7,580 nt of DNA. It comes from Planctomycetota bacterium (lineage in GTDB: Bacteria > JAJVIF01 > JAPKYR01). The DNA is taken from positions 1 through 7,580 of the forward strand of contig DAOVJF010000113.1 of the NCBI GenBank assembly GCA_030673355.1. The letters run 5' to 3'. Positions 1-6,636 of this stretch are shown one piece after another; the first letter of the stretch is position 1, and every line of letters begins with the position of its first letter. The position numbers and the translations under genes were made by a program. The notes below the pieces were generated by a model, which was not told the origin of the DNA, searched no databases, and saw only the letters and a list, made by a program, of their open reading frames with translations.

Positions 1-1964
1 TCCCCTCTCTGGCCTGTATACAGATGAGTCGAATTCATCTTTATGCAACCAATATCGTAGGATAAATCGACAACCATGCCATGTACAACCGGTGCGGTGA
101 CATTTGAGAAATCGATCAGGTGGATATCCTGATCGAACGGAGTATCACCATTACATGTATAGTAAGCGTACGGGTAATGAAAAGCCGTATCATAGGTTTG
201 TACATCGGTATTCGCGTACACCTGCACAGGCAGCATGGTGTCTGTCACATCGTATACCCAGAATCCCTCCCATCCGAAAAGAAACGCGTAATTACCATGA
301 AGGTAGACCGTTTGAGCTTCAACATAGAGTTCAGGAGGGGTTATTTCCACAGGGGTCGGGATTACGCTAATATTTTCGATATCCCAGTCGAGAAGGTATG
401 GGGCTGGAATCGCACCAAACGTATTATTCAATTTTATGTAGTAGTCACCGGGAATGAGCGTGATGGAATCTATGGCAAGGTAATCGTACCCGGGAATCGA
501 AGGCCAGGAATTCAGGATCAGGTTATGAGCTGAATCGTGAAGGGTTAATTCCGTAGTCTGGTCAATGTACAACCTGATCTCACCTTCCGGCTGAAAACCC
601 TGCGGTACAGTGAACATGTAGTAATCTTCTGGATCCGTTGCAACACAAAGCTGCCCGTTGATGATATCTCCGGGACTAAAAGGTTCCGCTTCCGACCACG
701 TATTATTCGTATCTACAAAACATTCGGGATTCGGTACGTCGAATGCGAGTACATTAAAAGCCGACACAGGGACCTCGGGTGCCGGTTGTCCGGCCTGCTT
801 GTAGGTGGTTCCATCGGACGATACCACTTCGCAGATAACCTGGTGCACACCATTACGGGTGAGGTTAAACGTTGAGGTCATGTTTGATATATATGTTGCC
901 TTGTACTCGTCCTCTCCCATGAACACAGGAGATATTTCCAACACAGGGAGCAGATCAGGAGACATCAGCCTGATATCGGCAATTTCAGCGACCGTGTTGC
1001 CGTTATACCTGCCCTGCCAGTCATGGACGTTGATTTTTAACCTTAAAATCCCTCCACCTATTCCGGATTCCTTATCGTAATAAAGGCTGTTGGCGGTCGC
1101 AACCATAGAGACACGCCATGGCTCGTTGCAATTAGCGGTCATTGGGAAATCGGCCGGAACGTTGCCTGGCGGGTTGGGATCAGGGATGTCCCAACAGCAG
1201 TCGATAGCATAGCCAAAAACAAGCTGGGGGGTCGGGTCCATTTCGAACCTCATGTAGTAACGCCTTGTATTCGATTCACCTGCAGAAAAGATAGCCCTGC
1301 CGTCCGGGTCGGTGAGAGGAGTAACGGACGGCCATGCTAAACTGCTGTTCGGGTAGAGAATATCCGCGAAGAGTTTGTACGGGTTCACGGTCGCGGTTAA
1401 CTCCAGGCTCGTACCGGTAGCGATTATGCCGTCGGAATAACCAAATACACCGGGAGTCGTAAATTCAGTCGGGTTCCACCAGCGGGAGTATCCGTCGGCA
1501 TTTTCAACCCTGGTCTCGTTATGGTCGGCGAAAAGAAGCCCGTCCACGTCCATCGATCCCGGCGTCATCATTATTCCTCTCATGTCGAACGCGGAGAACT
1601 GGGTTTCCGATGCCGGAAACGGATGCGTCAATGTCATATCGAAAACGACAAGTCCGGTCGGAAAATCACTCTCCCCGGGAATCACCTGGACTTTCATTCC
1701 CATGGTCGCATTAAAAATGTTAGTAAGGTTGAGATGAATGTCGGTGTTTCTGACGGGTACGATCTCGATTTCCTCTGTCTCGGTGTCAATCACAAGATTG
1801 TAGTATCCAAGCAGTATGCGTCCCTGGCTCTCGGTTTGAGAGTTGATAATATCAGGTGAAAGGTCCTCCTCGGATGATGGCGTAGTAGCATTGCCGCTGC
1901 AGCCCGACACAATAAATGCCAGTATTAAAAAAGCATAGAAGGTGGCGAATAGTTTCGATGGCAT
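1..1964 (-). CDS. Large modular lipoprotein with PPC-like and LVIVD-type repeat regions (3' end beyond window)
   Basis: An open frame of 654 codons runs leftward from ATG at 1964 with no stop before the window edge, so the C-terminus is missing. AAGGAG (1972-1977 on the complement) lies 7 bases upstream of the ATG. Residues 1-22 form a lipoprotein signal: K4, a hydrophobic stretch 5-19, then the lipobox V-S-G-C with Cys22. The mature protein should be lipid-anchored outside the cytoplasmic membrane. Residues 48-400 are rich in Trp, Tyr, Asn and Pro (for example GYSRWWNPTEF at 158-168) and match no domain I can name. Residues 415-515 resemble a bacterial pre-peptidase C-terminal (PPC) domain, with NNTWSEAEPF, a DPEDYYMF core and PGDYYIKL. 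Residues 549-582 (VYLHGNYAFLFGWEGFWVYD) fit an LVIVD repeat, and DIHLIDFSNVTAPVV (613-627) is part of a second, suggesting a C-terminal beta-propeller-like region. No catalytic motif is visible. The gene diverges from the lyase gene. Function is unknown; a surface binding or structural role is inference. Confidence 0.88.
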   Translation of the reverse strand, partial: MPSKLFATFYAFLILAFIVSGCSGNATTPSSEEDLSPDIINSQTESQGRILLGYYNLVIDTETEEIEIVPVRNTDIHLNLTNIFNATMGMKVQVIPGESDFPTGLVVFDMTLTHPFPASETQFSAFDMRGIMMTPGSMDVDGLLFADHNETRVENADGYSRWWNPTEFTTPGVFGYSDGIIATGTSLELTATVNPYKLFADILYPNSSLAWPSVTPLTDPDGRAIFSAGESNTRRYYMRFEMDPTPQLVFGYAIDCCWDIPDPNPPGNVPADFPMTANCNEPWRVSMVATANSLYYDKESGIGGGILRLKINVHDWQGRYNGNTVAEIADIRLMSPDLLPVLEISPVFMGEDEYKATYISNMTSTFNLTRNGVHQVICEVVSSDGTTYKQAGQPAPEVPVSAFNVLAFDVPNPECFVDTNNTWSEAEPFSPGDIINGQLCVATDPEDYYMFTVPQGFQPEGEIRLYIDQTTELTLHDSAHNLILNSWPSIPGYDYLAIDSITLIPGDYYIKLNNTFGAIPAPYLLDWDIENISVIPTPVEITPPELYVEAQTVYLHGNYAFLFGWEGFWVYDVTDTMLPVQVYANTDVQTYDTAFHYPYAYYTCNGDTPFDQDIHLIDFSNVTAPVVHGMVVDLSYDIGCIKMNSTHLYTGQRG

Positions 1965-2027
1965 TTTCCTGCTCCTTATTCACACGAATTTGTTGCACTG
2001 ACATGAGTGCGTTATGCATCATCCAGC

Positions 2028-2052
2028 GATATATATAAATTTATATTATATC
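2028..2052. repeat. AT-rich imperfect palindrome in the divergent promoter region
   Basis: The 25-bp stretch begins GATATA and ends TATATC and is close to its own reverse complement. The centre TATAAATTTATA is a perfect 12-bp palindrome. It overlaps the candidate -10 of the lipoprotein gene. It could be an operator, or simply low-complexity AT-rich promoter DNA. Confidence 0.35.
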
Positions 2053-2129
2053 AAAGTTAAATTTTTTTTTATAGTATTTATAGAGCTTGAGAGGTGAGTT
2101 CCGATTTAGCGATCCAGCTTACAAATAGA

Positions 2130-2157
2130 TTGAAGCCGGGATTCCTTCCTGTATAAT
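2130..2157 (+). promoter_or_regulatory. Near-consensus sigma-70-type promoter directly before the lyase ATG
   Basis: TTGAAG (2130-2135) is followed after 16 bp by a perfect TATAAT (2152-2157). The -10 box ends 6 bases before the ATG at 2164, so transcription would start at or next to the start codon. That would give a leaderless or nearly leaderless mRNA, in keeping with the absence of any Shine-Dalgarno upstream of this ATG. The match to consensus is seen directly; the leaderless reading is inference. Confidence 0.6.
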
Positions 2158-2163
2158 TACACC

Positions 2164-4176
2164 ATGCCTTTTGATTCTGACAGCCAGCGCTATAAATGGC
2201 TTCGGGTTCTTCTGGGAGCTTGCATAACTATCGCAGTGGTTATCGGACTGATAACAGTTGTCCTGAGATATCTCACGACCTGGTCGCCGCCTGCCATAGT
2301 TGCTATCCCTCCTTCCCCGACAGTAGACGTGGAACTTCTCAGTCACCCGAGGCTTGTGTCGTCGATCGATGCCATTGAATTCTTAACCGGAAATTCCGAA
2401 TCCTCTGAATTCAAGCTCCTGATGAGTAAAGCCGAGGAGTTTTACGAGGAGTACCTTATCGATCCACTACAGGGAGATACTGTCTACCCGGGGTATTTCG
2501 CTCTTGCGTGGAGAATTTCCGGTGATGAGAAATACCTCGACGCGGCGAAGGATATGATCCTGAACGAGTGCAGGTTCCCGCCATGGCAGCGACATTCTGA
2601 GAGCGCGAATTTTTATAAGATCGAATTGGCATACACGGTCGGGCTTTGTTACGACCTGGTTTACGATTCACTTTCACCCGGTGAATTAGCCGTGATTGAA
2701 GATCGCCTGTCCGAAGTTCTTGACGGCCTTATCTGGCATATCCGTGGAAATCCACGGAAACCGTTCTGGTTTGAAGCTCCTCATTCGAATTATTATGTCG
2801 CGCACCATTCGGCGGTTGGAATTCTCGCATTGTGTCTGGGCGATGCATACCCTCGATGGGAGAGTGCCGTGGCATTCGCATACGATGGGTTGGAATCGTC
2901 AATTAAATTACATGAAAGCGATGGCGGATGGATTGAAGGGTTGACCTATCTCGATTTCTGCTGGGGACAGCATGCGTTCCTTTTCCTGAATGCCCTGAGG
3001 GTTAATAACGGCCCAAATCGGCTTCAAGAGGACTGGTACAAAACTAGTGTCAAATTCGCGCTTGCCGGGATTCTTCCATCCGGGACCGAGCAGGTGAATT
3101 TCGGTGACAATATCAATGATCCGAGAGGGGCATTTTCATATATCTGGCGTGCGAAACCATTTTTCGATTCACCATTTCTCGATTCTTACCTCGAACAATA
3201 CATGCCCGATCCTGATTACCCACGGATAATCCTCGATGCGATTCTAATAAACTGCATGCTTGAATTCGATCCGGACCTGCCGCTGGGGGAATTTGAGGAA
3301 CCCCAACCGTGCCAGTATTTCCCCGGAATTGAATGGACCATGCTTCGCGGGGACTGGACGGATCCGGATGGATTTTTCCTGGCTGCGAAGGCTGGCTACG
3401 GCGGCTGGGATCATAACCACATCGATCAGGGGACTTTCATCCTTGCGTTTGGCGGGGAGACATTTATTTCCGACCCCGGCCGTGGGGATTTCGAGGAACG
3501 GAAAAATCCTGAAGTGAACAGATTCTATGGCGGACCCTTTGGGCACAACGTATTGATCCCGGAACAGGATGACGACCTGTGGGACGAATTTACCATGTAT
3601 TCAGAAAATGCTGAACACAGGCAGGACGATGCCGCGATTGAAAACTGGACCGATTCACCTGCACATACAAGTTTTACTATGAATCTCAATGGCGCATATC
3701 CTGCGTATGAGGAAGTAAACTGGCAACGTCATTTCGTATGGTGGAAACCGTCTGATGAGATCGCTCATGGAGTAGTCATTATTCTCGATGAAACCAGCCA
3801 TCCCTGGGTATTCAATCTAACAACCTTTGGGAATTTAACCGATTCAGGCCGGAAATTTATTCGGATCGAGGCAACGGGTACTTCCGGCGATCTGGGGATA
3901 TTTACGAACCGGCAGGTTGTGTGTAATGAGCCAGGCCCCGATGATCAAAGCAAATTTCCAGGCTGTATAATATTAGTACCAGCATCACAACCAGGTGTTA
4001 TCTCTCCGGGACAGGAAACCATAACCGTGTTCCTCCCGGATTATAGTAATTCAGATTACAATCTGGATGGTTTTATTGTAGAGAGTGACAATATCGTTGC
4101 AGGCATTGGCGGGATCGACTTCACTTTCATGAAACAGGAGAATGGGGATTGGGAATTTTTAATACCTTCCCTCTGA
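2164..4176 (+). CDS. Membrane-anchored heparinase II/III-like protein, probable polysaccharide lyase
   Basis: The 670-aa product starts with a short basic segment (R9, K11, R14) and one hydrophobic helix at about 15-38, then a Pro-rich linker. It is probably a signal anchor that leaves the rest outside the cytoplasmic membrane. Residues 60-330 are helical and fit the alpha/alpha-toroid of heparinase II/III-type lyases, with SNYYVAHH (208-215) and DGGWIEGLTY (253-262). Residues 385-640 fit the C-terminal beta-sandwich: GGWDHNHIDQGTF (413-425), FISDPGRGDF (434-443) and GHNVL (460-464). By analogy with Pedobacter heparinase II, N209, H214 or H215, Y262 and H417 or H419 are candidate active-site residues. 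The family cleaves uronic-acid polysaccharides by beta-elimination; the substrate here cannot be told. No sulfatase, transporter or SusC/D-like gene is nearby. The ATG at 2164 is the only usual start near the upstream in-frame stop at 2131, yet it lacks a Shine-Dalgarno. Confidence 0.87.
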   Translation: MPFDSDSQRYKWLRVLLGACITIAVVIGLITVVLRYLTTWSPPAIVAIPPSPTVDVELLSHPRLVSSIDAIEFLTGNSESSEFKLLMSKAEEFYEEYLIDPLQGDTVYPGYFALAWRISGDEKYLDAAKDMILNECRFPPWQRHSESANFYKIELAYTVGLCYDLVYDSLSPGELAVIEDRLSEVLDGLIWHIRGNPRKPFWFEAPHSNYYVAHHSAVGILALCLGDAYPRWESAVAFAYDGLESSIKLHESDGGWIEGLTYLDFCWGQHAFLFLNALRVNNGPNRLQEDWYKTSVKFALAGILPSGTEQVNFGDNINDPRGAFSYIWRAKPFFDSPFLDSYLEQYMPDPDYPRIILDAILINCMLEFDPDLPLGEFEEPQPCQYFPGIEWTMLRGDWTDPDGFFLAAKAGYGGWDHNHIDQGTFILAFGGETFISDPGRGDFEERKNPEVNRFYGGPFGHNVLIPEQDDDLWDEFTMYSENAEHRQDDAAIENWTDSPAHTSFTMNLNGAYPAYEEVNWQRHFVWWKPSDEIAHGVVIILDETSHPWVFNLTTFGNLTDSGRKFIRIEATGTSGDLGIFTNRQVVCNEPGPDDQSKFPGCIILVPASQPGVISPGQETITVFLPDYSNSDYNLDGFIVESDNIVAGIGGIDFTFMKQENGDWEFLIPSL

Positions 4177-4194
4177 AATATGTCTAAATAAGTA

Positions 4195-4232
4195 CCCCCG
4201 GTGTTGATAACCGGGGGCGTGTATGGTTTTTT
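4195..4232 (+). terminator. Probable rho-independent terminator of the lyase gene
   Basis: CCCCCGGT (4195-4202) pairs perfectly with ACCGGGGG (4210-4217) across a 7-base loop. The hairpin lies 18 bases after the lyase stop codon. A run of six T follows at 4227-4232, but 9 bases separate stem and T-run, which is further than ideal. On the complement the stem is followed by T-rich sequence (TACTTATTTAG), so it might also stop transcripts coming from the 76-aa gene on the other strand. Confidence 0.65.
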
Positions 4233-4233
4233 C

Positions 4234-4318
4234 CTTGTCCATGCCCTTCATCACACTCTCCTCAAGGTTTTTCAGAGTTCAACCGCCTCCTTAACAAAAA
4301 TCTTCAGGCACGGACAAG
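4234..4318. repeat. Long-range imperfect inverted repeat between convergent genes
   Basis: CTTGTCCATGCC (4234-4245) pairs with GGCACGGACAAG (4307-4318) at 11 of 12 positions, enclosing 61 bases. It lies just after the lyase terminator and downstream of the 76-aa gene on the other strand. On the complement the enclosed part holds two Shine-Dalgarno-like stretches (AAGGAGG and GAGGAG). It could be a structured 3' region, a small RNA, or the remains of a mobile repeat. Nothing in the window decides among these. Confidence 0.45.
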
Positions 4319-4351
4319 AAATTAATAACAGGTAAGCGCCACTGTATAGAT

Positions 4352-4582
4352 TTACGATATGTTATCCATCGGGCCGATCATACCGATTATCCAACCCAGG
4401 TCTTTCTCCTGGATTTCCGAACGCAGGATTTTCGGGATCTTCCCCTCTTCACCGCTGGCTTTTTCGAGTTCCTCAAGCAACCAGGGATACTTACCTTTTA
4501 AATTCAGCCAGTACTTGAGTTCCTGGATACGATCCGATCTCCCGTTTTCCATCTCATTGCGCATTGGAGCCGGCGCACGCAT
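4352..4582 (-). CDS. Unrecognised 76-aa protein
   Basis: The ATG at 4582 is preceded by a perfect GAGGAGG (complement of 4591-4597) with an 8-base spacer, matching the strength and spacing of the other minus- and plus-strand ribosome sites here. This is the main reason to accept so short a gene. The 76-aa product is soluble, with no signal peptide or membrane helix. Residues 9-43 are charged and probably helical (RIQELKYWLNLKGKYPWLLEELEKA lies within this part). A second stretch at about 49-60 (IPKILRSEIQEK) may be another helix, and the tail is Gly/Met/Ile-rich. I do not recognise the family. It is in tandem with the TPR gene (327 bp apart) and convergent with the lyase gene. An extended -10-like TGATAAAAT on the complement of 4766-4774 could be its promoter, giving a leader of about 175 nt, but this is weak. 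Confidence 0.68.
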   Translation of the reverse strand: MRAPAPMRNEMENGRSDRIQELKYWLNLKGKYPWLLEELEKASGEEGKIPKILRSEIQEKDLGWIIGMIGPMDNIS

Positions 4583-4909
4583 TTTAATATCCTCCTCTTT
4601 AAAGGAACTTAATTAAAAACCACCCAAAATTTTCCACACTGTTAATCGCGCCGAATTTGCGTTGAGTTGCCCGCAACCGACTGGATTGAAGGCAGCAAAT
4701 TAAAAACCGTAAATCTATTGAGGGACTACAGTTTCTCCTCTCTCAAAAAGCCCTAGTTAATATAAATTTTATCACATGAATTGGACTTCAACCAGATTGA
4801 AATTAATTTAATTTTTAAATGATTATGAATGAATCAAAATTCCGGATGGATAATTTTACCTGATCTGCCTGTGATAAGCAGGATTGAAGGATATCAATTG
4901 CTGCAACAC
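4583..4909. other. AT-rich non-coding stretch between the two small minus-strand genes
   Basis: I find no convincing gene here on either strand. The segment holds the GAGGAGG site of the 76-aa gene, several A/T-rich tracts (around 4610-4620 and 4797-4820) and a modest hairpin, TTGAGGGA pairing 7 of 8 with TCTCTCAA, at about 4719-4747. The TPR gene has no clear terminator here, so the 76-aa gene may be read from the TPR transcript or from its own weak promoter. Confidence 0.45.
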
Positions 4910-5314
4910 TCACGAACTTTGCCCTAGTTCTTTCTTACATATCTCAATCCCTTCTGCTGCAGGTTCAAACTCCAGACGATGAGCTTCTTCAAAGCAGCGC
5001 AAAGCCTCTTGCCATCGCCCCAGCCCCCCTAACGCCACTCCCTTTTGTGACCACACTTCTGCATAGCGCGGGTCGATTTCAAGCACACGGTCATCACACG
5101 CGATTACCTCACCAAATCGGTCCAGCTCCATTAACACCAAAGCCTTGCCGGACCACGCACTCACGTCGCGCGGGTTTATTTTAATAGCGCGGTCATAACT
5201 CGTGATTGCCTCCTCGAATCGCCCCTGCATCATTAACAGCCCCCCCTCGACGGACTGATCGCTGATTCTCCTGCTGATTCTCCTTCTGAATAGATTGAAA
5301 AACCAGTCGAACAT
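4910..5314 (-). CDS. Small TPR-repeat protein (three TPR motifs)
   Basis: This 134-aa protein starts at ATG 5314, with AAGGAGG (complement of 5323-5329) 8 bases upstream. Residues 1-18 are hydrophobic then strongly basic (MFDWFFNLFRRRIS), perhaps a short amphipathic membrane-contact helix; it is too short and charged for a normal signal peptide. Three tandem tetratricopeptide repeats follow at about 21-50, 51-84 and 85-118, each with the usual pattern of small and aromatic positions and an ending such as INPRD or IDPRY. TPR units form a helical scaffold for protein-protein contacts, so an adaptor role is likely; the partner is unknown. The gene diverges from the serine operon across 218 bp. 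Codons 11-18 come from a perfect 12-bp tandem duplication. Confidence 0.85.
   Translation of the reverse strand: MFDWFFNLFRRRISRRISDQSVEGGLLMMQGRFEEAITSYDRAIKINPRDVSAWSGKALVLMELDRFGEVIACDDRVLEIDPRYAEVWSQKGVALGGLGRWQEALRCFEEAHRLEFEPAAEGIEICKKELGQSS
5261..5284. repeat. Perfect 12-bp tandem duplication inside the TPR gene
   Basis: GCTGATTCTCCT occurs twice back to back (5261-5272 and 5273-5284). On the coding strand it gives Arg-Arg-Ile-Ser twice at residues 11-18. The unit is a multiple of three, so the frame is kept. It doubles the basic segment at the N-terminus and looks like a recent slippage duplication. Confidence 0.8.
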
Positions 5315-5532
5315 GAAAGAAACCTCCTTTTTGTCAGTAGTTACACAAACACCACCGCACCCAGCACCACAATATACAGCAATTCCGATTCAATCTCATG
5401 GGCTATTTAAGAAATTCAGGCAAAATCCTGCCCAAAACAGTTGTATTTTCCCCTTCTCATCTGTTATCGTTTTCGCCCTTTTCTATGTGAACATCTAACC
5501 GATATCAATTACCTCCACAGGAGGAATATTAA
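5315..5532. promoter_or_regulatory. Divergent intergenic region upstream of the serine operon
   Basis: This 218-bp spacer must drive the TPR gene leftward and the serine operon rightward. On the plus strand the best promoter I can find is weak: TTGTAT (5441-5446), 17 bp, then TTATCG (5464-5469). I find no convincing promoter for the TPR gene. A plus-strand reading frame crosses the region, but it begins inside the TPR gene and has no ribosome site, so I do not call it. Confidence 0.4.
5512..5524 (+). promoter_or_regulatory. Hairpin masking the Shine-Dalgarno of the aminotransferase gene
   Basis: CCTCC (5512-5516) is perfectly complementary to GGAGG (5520-5524), with a 3-base ACA loop. AGGAGG (5519-5524) is the Shine-Dalgarno of the gene starting at 5533, with an 8-base spacer. 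In the mRNA the two arms could pair and hide the ribosome site. The pairing is seen directly; a regulatory effect is inferred. Confidence 0.5.
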
Positions 5533-6615
5533 ATGACGAATCATCGACGACTTTTTATCCCCGGACCCTCAGAAGTCCGCACGGAAAATCTCCTCGCAAT
5601 GGCCACGCCTCAAATCGGCCATCGTACCGAGGAATTTAAGCAACTTTACAACCAGATCCAGCCTAATCTACAAAAACTCCTCTACACCTCCGGACCGGTA
5701 TTCACGGTCAGTTCATCCGCGTTCGGTGTTATGGAAGGCTCCGTCCGTAACCTTTGCCACAAGAAATGCATCAATTTCGCGAACGGCGCATTTTCAAAAA
5801 AATGGCATTCTGTTACAAAAGCCTGCGGGATCGACTGCGACCTCCACGAGGTTGAATGGGGTAAAGCGATCAAGCCTGAAATGGTCGAAGATCGCTTATC
5901 AACCGGCGAATACGACTGCATGACTTTCGTCCTGAACGAGACGTCTACCGGTGTTCTTGGGTTGATAGAGGAACTCTCCGAAGTCTGGAAGAATTATCCT
6001 GACGTTTCAGTTTGCGTCGACGCCGTCTCGGCAATGGCCGGAATGAAAATCGAGTTTGAAAAGCTCGGAGTGGATGTCCTTATTGCCGGTATGCAGAAAT
6101 GTTTCGGGCTGCCGTCGGGGCTGACTGTCTGCGCGGTCAGTGAAAAAGCTCTGGAAAAAAGCAAGGACGCAAAAGCCAAGGGCTATTATTTCGATTTCCA
6201 GGCTTTCCTGAAGAGCCACCAGAAATCGAATACCCCGACCACTCCAGCGATCCCCCATTTATTTGCACTGAACGCGCAGCTCGATTACATCATCAACGAA
6301 GAAGGGCTCGAAAATCGGTTCGCAAGACATGCTGAAATGGCGGAGGTTGTCCAGGATTGGGCCATCGATCGGGGTTTCAGCCTTTTCGCTGAAGAAAGAA
6401 AATATGCGAGTAAAACCCTGACCTGTATCGATAACCGCACGGTGAAAATCAATGTCAAGCAGCTTAACGAGGATCTTCGCAAGTACCACGCGATGATCTC
6501 AAACGGGTACGGCGACCTTAAAGAACAGACGTTCCGTATCGCTCACATGGCTGATACCACGTTGATTGATATCCTGGGACTCCTGGGAGTTATCGACCGG
6601 ATTCTCGGTTTTTAA
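5533..6615 (+). CDS. Class V PLP aminotransferase, probable phosphoserine aminotransferase (serine pathway)
   Basis: This 360-aa protein is a full-length member of the class V aminotransferase family (fold type I), the group annotated as alanine-glyoxylate, serine-pyruvate or aspartate aminotransferases. PGPSEV (10-15) and GHRTEEF (29-35) form the N-terminal substrate region. NETSTGV (135-141) and CVDAVSAM (161-168), with D163 for the pyridine nitrogen, are cofactor contacts. GMQKCFGLPSG (186-196) holds the PLP-binding Lys189, and FRIAHMAD (334-341) carries the probable carboxylate-binding Arg335. Start ATG 5533 has AGGAGG 8 bases upstream. serA follows after 21 bp, so the likely job is glutamate-dependent conversion of 3-phosphohydroxypyruvate to 3-phosphoserine. 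It does not look like the classical E. coli-type SerC, so alanine-glyoxylate or serine-glyoxylate exchange remains possible. Cytoplasmic. Confidence 0.9.
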   Translation: MTNHRRLFIPGPSEVRTENLLAMATPQIGHRTEEFKQLYNQIQPNLQKLLYTSGPVFTVSSSAFGVMEGSVRNLCHKKCINFANGAFSKKWHSVTKACGIDCDLHEVEWGKAIKPEMVEDRLSTGEYDCMTFVLNETSTGVLGLIEELSEVWKNYPDVSVCVDAVSAMAGMKIEFEKLGVDVLIAGMQKCFGLPSGLTVCAVSEKALEKSKDAKAKGYYFDFQAFLKSHQKSNTPTTPAIPHLFALNAQLDYIINEEGLENRFARHAEMAEVVQDWAIDRGFSLFAEERKYASKTLTCIDNRTVKINVKQLNEDLRKYHAMISNGYGDLKEQTFRIAHMADTTLIDILGLLGVIDRILGF

Positions 6616-6636
6616 ATTGTTAAAGGAGAAGGAGAG

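Larger units (their letters stand above)
1965..2163. promoter_or_regulatory. AT-rich divergent intergenic region between lipoprotein and lyase genes
   Basis: This 199-bp spacer must hold the promoters of both flanking genes. Its core (about 2028-2085) is almost pure A/T and includes nine T in a row at 2062-2070. For the minus-strand gene, a TATAAT lies on the complement of 2045-2050, but no good -35 box sits at the right distance. If that -10 is used, the leader is about 70 nt. The leader would carry a small perfect inverted repeat, GCACT (1995-1999) and AGTGC (2006-2010), with a 6-nt loop. The plus-strand promoter is listed separately. The layout suggests the two genes could be co-regulated, which is inference. 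Confidence 0.5.

Noticed and set aside
104..1859. Several plus-strand frames of 88-137 codons under the lipoprotein gene
   Set aside because: They lie wholly antisense to the 654-codon lipoprotein frame, which has a signal peptide, ribosome site and recognisable modules.
4359..4616. An 85-codon Ser/Ile-rich plus-strand frame opposite the 76-aa gene
   Set aside because: The minus-strand frame has a perfect GAGGAGG at the right spacing; the plus-strand frame has none.
4797..4825. TTGAAA-17-TGATTA as a plus-strand promoter
   Set aside because: The -10 match is poor, the region is AT-rich enough to give such matches by chance, and no plus-strand gene follows.
4861..4909. CCTG/CAGG hairpin as a terminator of the TPR gene
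   Set aside because: The stem is only 4 bp and no T-run follows on the minus strand.
5295..5498. A 67-codon plus-strand frame between the TPR gene and the serine operon
   Set aside because: It starts inside the TPR gene, has no Shine-Dalgarno and gives a low-complexity product without any motif.
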